Shown here: positions 6,473 to 11,730 of the stretch, piece after piece
Numbering within the stretch: position 1 is the stretch's first letter
Layout: each line of letters starts with the position of its first letter
Origin: Clostridia bacterium
Lineage (GTDB): Bacteria; Bacillota; Clostridia; UBA1381
NCBI GenBank assembly: GCA_900756545.1
Contig: CAAEKO010000027.1
Location: 1 to 11,730 of the forward strand
Length of the DNA: 11,730 bases
Direction: 5' to 3'
The notes under the pieces: generated by a model
What the model saw: the letters and a program-made list of their open reading frames with translations, nothing else
Told to the model about the DNA's origin: nothing
The model's database searches: none
Position numbers and translations under genes: made by a program

Positions 6473-6739
6473 ATGACAAAGGAACGTAAACAGGAGCTGA
6501 TCGCGGCTTACGCGACCCATGAGGGCGACACTGGTTCGCCGGAGGTTCAGATCGCACTTTTAACAGAGCGGATCAACCACTTAAACAACGAGCATCTGAA
6601 CATGCACAAAAAAGACCACCATTCCCGCCGGGGACTTCTGATGATGGTCGGAAAAAGACGAAGCCTGTTAAACTACCTGAAGAGTCAGGATATTGAAAGA
6701 TACCGTACTCTGGTTGCTAAATTAGGACTGAGAAAGTAA
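6473..6739 (+). CDS. rpsO: 30S ribosomal protein S15
   Basis: An 88-residue primary rRNA-binding protein of the small subunit, which binds a three-way junction in the central domain of 16S rRNA and helps form an inter-subunit bridge. The sequence is canonical: GDTGSPEVQIALLTERINHL (18-37) followed by HKKDHHSRRGLLMMVGKRRSLLNYL (45-69), which contains the RNA-contacting residues, and ends in LGLRK. Length equals the family norm. The ATG at 6473 is preferred over an in-frame GTG at 6464, because the GTG lies within the AGGAGGTG ribosome binding site itself. The gene lies between rpmE and pnp; the rpsO-pnp order is widely conserved. A terminator-like hairpin follows 7 bases after the stop codon, so only part of the transcripts may continue into pnp. 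Confidence 0.97.
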   Translation: MTKERKQELIAAYATHEGDTGSPEVQIALLTERINHLNNEHLNMHKKDHHSRRGLLMMVGKRRSLLNYLKSQDIERYRTLVAKLGLRK

Positions 6740-6746
6740 GCTATAT

Positions 6747-6789
6747 GGCAAGCGGATATCCCCCAGGGTATTCGCTTGCCTTTATGTTT
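6747..6789 (+). terminator. Terminator or attenuator between rpsO and pnp
   Basis: GGCAAGCG pairs with CGCTTGCC (6747-6754 with 6773-6780), extended inward by about seven more pairs including two G-U, with a small C-rich loop. It is followed by TTTATGTTTA, an imperfect U-tract. It would end many rpsO transcripts, with read-through supplying pnp, since no separate pnp promoter was recognised. Confidence 0.75.
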
Positions 6790-6796
6790 AAAACGC

Positions 6797-6882
6797 GGGG
6801 CAATCATTTATTTAGCAAATAAGCAGAAGATCTCAGCTTATGAGGTTTTGTGCCTATCTGCTAAAATAAATCATTGCTCCCC
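6797..6882 (+). ncRNA. Long imperfect stem in the pnp mRNA leader
   Basis: The arms at 6797-6817 and 6859-6882 form about 20 base pairs: GGGG with CCCC, CAAT with ATTG, one C-C mismatch, ATTTATTT with AAATAAAT, and AGCA with TGCT, with a two-base and a one-base bulge on the 3' side. The enclosed 41 bases can form a second hairpin (ATAAGC 6819-6824 with GCTTAT 6836-6841). There is no U-tract after it, so it is not a terminator. It ends 28 bases before the pnp ATG. In E. coli a long pnp leader stem is cut by RNase III and allows PNPase to destabilise its own mRNA; a similar role here is inference. Confidence 0.6.
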
Positions 6883-6910
6883 ACAAAATCATGAAAAGGA
6901 GCAAAATATT

Positions 6911-9034
6911 ATGTTAAAAGTATTCGAAACCACATTGGCCGGCCGACCGCTGGTCATTGAAACCGGAAAAATGGCAATGCTGGCAAACGGCCATTGTCTG
7001 GTGCGCTACGGCGACACCGTGGTTATGGTAAACGTAACCGCTTCCCGCACTCCGCGGGAGGGGATCGACTTCTTCCCCCTCAGCGTGGATTATGAGGAAA
7101 AGCTGTATTCCGTTGGCAAGATTCCCGGCGGATATATTAAGCGCGAGGGTAAGCCCTCTGAAAAGGCGATCCTGACAAGCCGGGTGATCGACCGGCCTAT
7201 CCGTCCCCTGTTTCCATCTGATTTGCGCAACGATGTAACTGTTGTAGCAACTGTTCTTTCTGTTGAACAGGACAACCCCCCGGAAGTCGCGGCTATGATC
7301 GGAACCTCCATCGCCTTGTCCATTTCCGACATTCCCTGGAACGGACCGATCGGCGGCGTTTGGCTGGGACTGGTTGACGGTGAGTATGTCATTAACCCCA
7401 CTGTCGAACAGCGTGAGAAATCCCAAATGCTGGTTACTGTGGCGGGTACAAAGCAAAAAATTGTTATGATTGAAGCAGCGGCTAACGAGGTAGAAAACGA
7501 AGTGATGTTGGAGGGCTTGAAATTTGCCCATCAGGAAATCATTAAACTATGTGATTTCATCAGCGGCATTGCAGCGGAAATCGGTAAGGAAAAATTTGAA
7601 TATGAAGCGCATACCCTAAACGAGGATTTGTGGAATGCCATCAAGGCCATGTCCTATGAAAAAATCCAGCATGCGCTAGATACAGACGATAAAAATATCC
7701 GGGATGAACGAATAGGCGTAGTGACCGATGAAATCATTGCGGCCTTGACCGAGGAATTCCCGACAGTCGAAGAGGAAGTCGGCGAAATTTTATATAAAAT
7801 GCAGAAGGAAATCGTACGGGCGTGGCTGTTTGAGGGCCGCCGTGTAGACGGCCGTGGTTTGGACGAGATTCGTCCTTTGGCCGCGGAGGTCGATATCCTG
7901 CCCCGTACACATGGCTCCGGCTTGTTTACCCGCGGTCAGACCCAGGTTCTGACTGTAGCCACTTTAGCGCCGCTGGCGGAAATGCAGAAGCTGGACGGCA
8001 TTGATGAGGAAGAAACAAAACGATATATGCACCACTATAATTTTCCCTCCTACTCGGTTGGAGAAACACGTCCCTCCCGCGGCCCTGGCCGGCGTGAGAT
8101 CGGGCACGGCGCTTTAGCTGAGCGTTCTTTGGTTCCCGTTTTGCCGTCAGCAGATGAATTTCCTTATGCCATCCGAACAGTATCCGAGGTATTGAGTTCA
8201 AACGGTTCTACCTCTCAGGGCAGCGTCTGCGGCTCCACACTGGCATTGATGGCTGCTGGCGTACCGATCAAAGCTCCGGTTGCCGGCATTTCCTGCGGCT
8301 TAATCACCACTGACAAGGGCTTTACTACCATGGTCGATATACAGGGCCTGGAGGATTTTTACGGCGAAATGGACTTTAAGGTTGCCGGTACAAAGAAAGG
8401 AATCACCTCCATTCAGGTGGACATCAAAAATGACGGTTTACCCTATGAGGTTATTGAAGAAGCGTTAAATAAGACAAGAGACGCAAGATGCTATATTATT
8501 GATGATATTCTTTTAAAAGCAATCCCGGCTGTCCGTGACCAACTTTCCCCTTATGCACCGAAGGTCAGCACTATGCATATCAATCCTGACAAGATCCGTG
8601 AGGTTATCGGTAAAGGCGGCGAGGTAATTCAGAAAATCGTTGCCGATACCGGTGCGAAAATTGATATTGAGGATGACGGCACGATTCACATTTTCGCGGT
8701 GACGCAGGCTTCCGGCGACGCGGCTCGTGAGGCTATTGAGCTGATTGTAAAAGAACCGGAAATCGGCGAAATTTACGAAGGTGTTGTCAAGACAATTACC
8801 CAGTTTGGCGCATTTGTTGAAATCCTGCCGGGCAAGGATGGTTTATGCCATATCTCCAAACTGGCTCATAAACGTGTGGAAAAGGTAGAGGACGTAGTTA
8901 ATATAGGTGAAAAGCTGAAGGTTAAAGTCATGGATATTGACCCGAAAACCGGCAAAATCAGTCTTTCCCACAAGGATTTGATTCCCCGCGAGGAACAGCC
9001 GAAAAAAGAGAAAATAAAAACTGATGAGGCATAA
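6911..9034 (+). CDS. pnp: Polynucleotide phosphorylase (polyribonucleotide nucleotidyltransferase)
   Basis: Trimeric 3'-to-5' exoribonuclease that uses phosphate to release nucleoside diphosphates, central to mRNA decay. The 707 residues are the normal length with the full domain order: RNase PH domain 1 (about 1-140), helical domain (about 145-300), RNase PH domain 2 (about 312-545), KH domain with GKGG loop (567-570) and S1 domain (about 618-690). The phosphate-binding region GSTSQGSVCGSTLALM (432-447) and catalytic aspartates Asp482 and Asp488 in EDFYGEMDFKVAGT are present; the position between them that is often Asp is Glu486 here. A charged tail (KKEKIKTDEA) ends the protein. The start at ATG 6911 has AAAAGGAG nine bases upstream; a longer frame opening at a TTG at 6776 lies inside the preceding terminator hairpin and is rejected. 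Expression probably depends on read-through from rpsO, with possible control through the leader stem at 6797-6882. Confidence 0.98.
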   Translation: MLKVFETTLAGRPLVIETGKMAMLANGHCLVRYGDTVVMVNVTASRTPREGIDFFPLSVDYEEKLYSVGKIPGGYIKREGKPSEKAILTSRVIDRPIRPLFPSDLRNDVTVVATVLSVEQDNPPEVAAMIGTSIALSISDIPWNGPIGGVWLGLVDGEYVINPTVEQREKSQMLVTVAGTKQKIVMIEAAANEVENEVMLEGLKFAHQEIIKLCDFISGIAAEIGKEKFEYEAHTLNEDLWNAIKAMSYEKIQHALDTDDKNIRDERIGVVTDEIIAALTEEFPTVEEEVGEILYKMQKEIVRAWLFEGRRVDGRGLDEIRPLAAEVDILPRTHGSGLFTRGQTQVLTVATLAPLAEMQKLDGIDEEETKRYMHHYNFPSYSVGETRPSRGPGRREIGHGALAERSLVPVLPSADEFPYAIRTVSEVLSSNGSTSQGSVCGSTLALMAAGVPIKAPVAGISCGLITTDKGFTTMVDIQGLEDFYGEMDFKVAGTKKGITSIQVDIKNDGLPYEVIEEALNKTRDARCYIIDDILLKAIPAVRDQLSPYAPKVSTMHINPDKIREVIGKGGEVIQKIVADTGAKIDIEDDGTIHIFAVTQASGDAAREAIELIVKEPEIGEIYEGVVKTITQFGAFVEILPGKDGLCHISKLAHKRVEKVEDVVNIGEKLKVKVMDIDPKTGKISLSHKDLIPREEQPKKEKIKTDEA

Positions 9035-9040
9035 TAAAAA

Positions 9041-9062
9041 TTATCTGCTGTATATCAGATAA
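9041..9062 (+). other. Stem-loop just after pnp
   Basis: TTATCTG (9041-9047) and CAGATAA (9056-9062) form a perfect 7-bp stem with an 8-base loop, starting 7 bases after the pnp stop. There is no U-tract. It may be a 3'-end stabilising hairpin; it is AT-rich and weak. Confidence 0.4.
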
Positions 9063-9068
9063 AGAAGT

Positions 9069-9109
9069 CAGCAGCGTTAAACTGATACCGCTTCAGCTTA
9101 GCGCTGCTG
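9069..9109 (+). terminator. Second stem-loop downstream of pnp
   Basis: CAGCAGCG (9069-9076) pairs perfectly with CGCTGCTG (9102-9109), enclosing 25 bases, and is followed by TCAAATTTT. The broken U-tract and long loop make it a weak terminator candidate, backed up by the stronger one 10 bases further on. Confidence 0.45.
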
Positions 9110-9118
9110 TCAAATTTT

Positions 9119-9157
9119 AAGAGGCTTTCTGTGCGCTTGCGCTCAAGTCCTCTTTTT
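9119..9157 (+). terminator. Intrinsic terminator of the pnp transcript
   Basis: AAGAGG (9119-9124) pairs with CCTCTT (9149-9154), continued inside by CTT with AAG and a GCG/CGC top stem, and runs directly into TTTTT (9153-9157). This is a standard intrinsic terminator for the plus strand. It lies 20 bases from the stop codon of the converging GH88 gene, for which the U-tract on the other strand is poor. Confidence 0.8.
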
Positions 9158-9176
9158 AATTATAAACATGAATTCT

Positions 9177-10310
9177 TTATACCCAAAAATCTATACTACC
9201 TCCACGATTCCGAAGCATAAGTTCGACAAAAAAGTAATCACCCCAAAGGCTTCCGCACAACCTTTCTCCACATTGGGTCTTCTCAAGAATATTTTCACAG
9301 TGGTTGGGTGCGAGATAGCCAGTCAACTCCTCATAGATACTATTTGCAAGTCCGGAATACTTTTCCAGAAATGGATTTTTTGTGTCCATATTCTTAAGAA
9401 TATAAAAAGCGCAGCCTACAATGGCAGCAGCAGAAGTGTCCAACATGACGGACTGATCGCCAGGAGCCCGAAAATCCCATTCTGGAATCAATTTCCCATT
9501 TTTTAATTCAGATAAATATTTCTCGCAAACGCCAATCAATGGCGGTATGTACCTTTCTTCTTTTGTACAGTGCAAAGCCTGTGTCAGCCCAAAAATCATC
9601 CATGCAGTACCTCTTGCCCAATGAGAGCCAACGCTATAACCACAATAATTTGTTTCACAAATTGGCCTTCCGGATTTGTTATCAAAATAATAGGCGTGTC
9701 TGACCGAAAAATCATCCCGAATCAAATAGTTTACTGCCGTTTCAATATGGTTTACAAACACTTGCTTATAAAAGTTATGCCTTGTTTCCGCATATGCCCA
9801 CATTAAAAGACACATATTCATCATATCATCTACAATCATGAGTATAACTGCATTTTCATGATTTTCCTCAAAAATATCTCCGAAAGCGTCAATACATCTG
9901 GGATTAAACTGATAACGTTTTCCTACCTCGTCCGCTGCCCGGAGTGCCATTTCCCGCATTTTTTTATCCCCGGTCAGCTTATAGAGGGCGACTGCATAGA
10001 GTGAATACAAGAAGCCAGCGTCATGTGCTACCATGTGCCCGGGTACGTTTAAATAGTTCCAATACACATTCTGTGCTTTCAAAAGATAATCAAGATATTT
10101 CTCTTCTCCATAAATATGATAAAGATGCGCTACCATGCCAAGGAAAAAGGAATGTGTCCAATGCACCGGGCTGTAAAAGGTGGTATACCGCGCCTTATCT
10201 GTATATTTTCCATTTATGGTATATCCCGGCTCATGCATATGGTCTGCCGGGTTTATTTCTTCCATTAAATGCTCTATTTTCTTTTTTATGATTTCTGCAA
10301 GCTGGTCCAT
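9177..10310 (-). CDS. GH88-family unsaturated uronyl (glucuronyl) hydrolase
   Basis: Hydrates the enol-ether double bond of the 4,5-unsaturated uronate left by polysaccharide lyases, releasing it from the oligosaccharide end. The 377-residue length and all-alpha toroid composition fit GH88. Motifs matching Bacillus unsaturated glucuronyl hydrolase are GHMVAHDAGFLYSLY (91-105, with Asp97), MIVDDMMNMCLLMWAYAET (158-176, Asp161 at the second catalytic Asp position), GYSVGSHWARGTAWMIFGL (224-242), LDTSAAAI (290-297) and the C-terminal GSLWGDYFFVELMLR (353-367). The related GH105 family is the main alternative, but the HDxGF and SxWARGxAW motifs favour GH88. No signal peptide is seen, so it probably acts in the cytoplasm on imported oligosaccharides. 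The ATG at 10310 lies one base after the lyase stop codon, and its ribosome binding site GGAGGAA is made by the last lyase codons, so translation is probably coupled. Sulfation preference cannot be read from sequence. Confidence 0.9.
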   Translation of the reverse strand: MDQLAEIIKKKIEHLMEEINPADHMHEPGYTINGKYTDKARYTTFYSPVHWTHSFFLGMVAHLYHIYGEEKYLDYLLKAQNVYWNYLNVPGHMVAHDAGFLYSLYAVALYKLTGDKKMREMALRAADEVGKRYQFNPRCIDAFGDIFEENHENAVILMIVDDMMNMCLLMWAYAETRHNFYKQVFVNHIETAVNYLIRDDFSVRHAYYFDNKSGRPICETNYCGYSVGSHWARGTAWMIFGLTQALHCTKEERYIPPLIGVCEKYLSELKNGKLIPEWDFRAPGDQSVMLDTSAAAIVGCAFYILKNMDTKNPFLEKYSGLANSIYEELTGYLAPNHCENILEKTQCGERLCGSLWGDYFFVELMLRNRGGSIDFWV

Positions 10311-10311
10311 A

Positions 10312-11730
10312 TTATTCCTCCATATACAAAATCCTTTCCTTTTCCTTTACAACCAATTTTCCCTGCTGAATTTCTGCTATGATATTCCGGCTTATCCCCT
10401 GCTTTTCGGGAATCAGCAGGGTAATTACAGAGTTACCCTTCATCCGGGTTCTTAAGTACTTTGCCGTTTCAACCTGCCCATAGCTTAAATCAACAAACCC
10501 ATTTTCTAAAGAATTTTCCGCTTCTCCTATGGTGATGATCTTGATATTCGCGCTGTTTTCGAAACAAGTTTCACAAATTTCCCCATAAAGCACCGCATCG
10601 GATTTTGGCAAGAAATGCCATAACACATCATAAGTATGCGGCTTGCCATCTGTAGGGAACATCTCGTCTTTTACCAGAAAGAAGTCCGGTTTTACAAAAA
10701 CAATACTTCTTTTATGAGCGCATTCCGGATATGCGTATGAAGTCTGTACCACCTTTGCACCTTCCCTGTTGTCGGAAACTTCATGTATTTCACCCTGAGA
10801 AACTGCATTGACCAAATCCTGCCTCTGCTGATTTTTCCCGTCAACCTCTACAGTGTTATGCGCTCTGGTCGACATTCCCCATACCCGGTAAGGATCATCC
10901 ATAGAATAAGAAAATACACCGGAATCACAAAGCAGGGTTTTCCCATATGCCGCAAGAATAATGCTATTCTCATCGCAATGGGAATGACCTCCGCCGCCGC
11001 GTACGTCAGTAAATAAATAGACCGCATTTGCGCCAAAGTCTGAACGCATCACAGTAAGCCGGCTTTCCGGCGAATGATACAGCGTTGAGGGAGGCGCCTT
11101 TCCTTCCTTTCCGTAGGTCACGAGGTATTTTAATTCCGCATCACCGGTCATTTCACATATTCTGTCCCAGTTATTATAGTCTTCCCTGCGGTAGTTGATA
11201 CAGTCCCCGTAAACCAGAGAAGAACCGTCTGCCGTAAACAAATTCGCGCAGTACCATGCATTTTTATGAATCAACACCCGATAATCTGCTGATACCTCCC
11301 TTCCCAGCTCCGTAAGCTTTCTCTGTACCCGGATATAATTGTCCAGCGCCGTCTGACAGTATCCGCTGTTTCCCTCCCGGTAAGAGCCGTCAGGAAAAAA
11401 ACAGCCTTTTACGGTCTTCTCATAGACCGCATGGCAAGCGTCCAACCAATCCTCGCCGTTAAACTCCCGTTTAAACTCTTTCAGTGTGCCTGCCGCCATT
11501 AAAATACCCCGAAAAATAAATTCTGTCCAGTTTCCCATCCGTCGGTCGCAGTTCGATAATAGATAGTTCTGAGTATCCCAGATCGCCTTTAAAAATGCTA
11601 TCGCAAACTCACTGCTGCAATAGGGGGATTTTACCAAAACAGTAAAAATCCTCACCCAAGTATTAAATTTTGCAGAAGCATCCAGTGTTCTGGTATATCC
11701 CCCGCGAATTCCATTCTCAGCGTAGGTATA
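10312..11730 (-). CDS. Heparinase II/III-family polysaccharide lyase, C-terminal part (cut by window edge)
   Basis: Beta-eliminating lyase that cuts uronic-acid polysaccharides and leaves an unsaturated uronate at the new end. The frame is open to the right edge, giving 472 visible residues; families of this type have about 600-700, so roughly 150-200 N-terminal residues probably lie outside. A GTG at 11655 is not the start, because the reading frame and family similarity (RTLDASAKFNTW) continue upstream of it. Counting from the edge, the first about 220 residues are the alpha-helical toroid, with GNWTEFIFRG (66-75) and DGSYREGNSGYCQTALDNY (114-132) carrying likely catalytic Asn and Tyr. The beta-sandwich Hepar_II_III domain follows, with GGGGHSHCDENSI (245-257), LLCDSGVFSY (266-275) and STRAHNTVEVDGKNQ (287-301). 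Heparin, heparan sulfate, hyaluronan or another uronate polymer are all possible substrates. It precedes and overlaps the translation signal of the GH88 gene. Signal peptide status is unknown. Confidence 0.9.
   Translation of the reverse strand, partial: YTYAENGIRGGYTRTLDASAKFNTWVRIFTVLVKSPYCSSEFAIAFLKAIWDTQNYLLSNCDRRMGNWTEFIFRGILMAAGTLKEFKREFNGEDWLDACHAVYEKTVKGCFFPDGSYREGNSGYCQTALDNYIRVQRKLTELGREVSADYRVLIHKNAWYCANLFTADGSSLVYGDCINYRREDYNNWDRICEMTGDAELKYLVTYGKEGKAPPSTLYHSPESRLTVMRSDFGANAVYLFTDVRGGGGHSHCDENSIILAAYGKTLLCDSGVFSYSMDDPYRVWGMSTRAHNTVEVDGKNQQRQDLVNAVSQGEIHEVSDNREGAKVVQTSYAYPECAHKRSIVFVKPDFFLVKDEMFPTDGKPHTYDVLWHFLPKSDAVLYGEICETCFENSANIKIITIGEAENSLENGFVDLSYGQVETAKYLRTRMKGNSVITLLIPEKQGISRNIIAEIQQGKLVVKEKERILYMEE

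Noticed and set aside
6797..6882. The inverted repeat before pnp as a MITE or insertion-sequence end
   Set aside because: It is a single short hairpin with a 41-base interior, no target-site duplication and no second copy in the window; an mRNA leader structure fits better.
6776..6910. In-frame N-terminal extension of PNPase from a TTG codon
   Set aside because: The TTG is in the 3' arm of the rpsO-pnp terminator hairpin, the added residues are not part of the family, and ATG 6911 has a good ribosome binding site.
6914..7531. Long minus-strand open frame inside pnp (also 7090-7401 and 7926-8201)
   Set aside because: Lies antisense to a fully conserved pnp, has no ribosome binding site or recognisable protein family, and reads as a frame shadow.
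9168..10455. Plus-strand open frames across the GH88 gene and lyase end
   Set aside because: GH88 motifs are on the minus strand throughout; the plus-strand frames begin within or after the pnp terminator without a ribosome binding site.
11653..11655. GTG as the start of the heparinase-family gene
   Set aside because: The frame is open to the window edge and the upstream residues (RTLDASAKFNTW) match the family, so the true start is outside.
1..11730. CRISPR arrays, tRNA or rRNA genes, integrases, toxin-antitoxin or phage-defence genes
   Set aside because: Looked for on both strands; no regularly spaced repeats, cloverleaf sequences or matching protein motifs were seen.

Overview
The window looks like a chromosomal segment of a low-to-moderate-GC Gram-positive bacterium, most likely a gut-type clostridial Firmicute. 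The basis is strong AGGAGG-type ribosome binding sites, TTGNNN-17-TATAAT promoters, the rpsO-pnp order, dprA followed by topA, a RelQ-type small alarmone synthetase and a zinc-ribbon L31. No tRNA, rRNA, CRISPR array, transposase or phage gene was seen. Genes cover nearly everything; the largest gap (about 170 bases, between rpsO and pnp) holds RNA structure.

Left part (1-3126, minus strand): in transcription order, a ZIP-family metal transporter (zupT), a SpoU/TrmH-family RNA 2'-O-ribose methyltransferase, dprA, and the first 43 codons of topA, which runs off the left edge. Two good promoters lie inside this run, one before the methyltransferase and one perfect consensus promoter before dprA, so it is not one simple operon.

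Middle (3127-6000): divergent from zupT, a clear promoter drives an MFS transporter followed by an MBL-fold metallohydrolase. These face a relQ-type (p)ppGpp synthetase gene on the minus strand, with a 15-bp stem-loop between the converging genes.

Translation and RNA-decay block (6081-9157, plus strand): a strong promoter, rpmE (L31), rpsO (S15), a terminator-like hairpin, a 20-bp imperfect leader stem, pnp (polynucleotide phosphorylase), then three stem-loops, the last a clear intrinsic terminator. The hairpins around rpsO and pnp suggest post-transcriptional control; in Enterobacteria both genes are autoregulated through their leaders.

Right part (9177-11730, minus strand): a heparinase II/III-family polysaccharide lyase, cut by the right edge, and a GH88 unsaturated uronyl hydrolase one base downstream and probably translationally coupled. 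The lyase would make oligosaccharides with an unsaturated uronate at the non-reducing end and the GH88 enzyme would remove that residue. This looks like the end of a uronic-acid polysaccharide (possibly glycosaminoglycan) utilisation locus lying next to core genes.

I found no clearly new biological system. The observations most worth a second look are the pnp leader stem, the rpsO leader, the promoter-plus-hairpin before the methyltransferase, and the lyase/GH88 pair.
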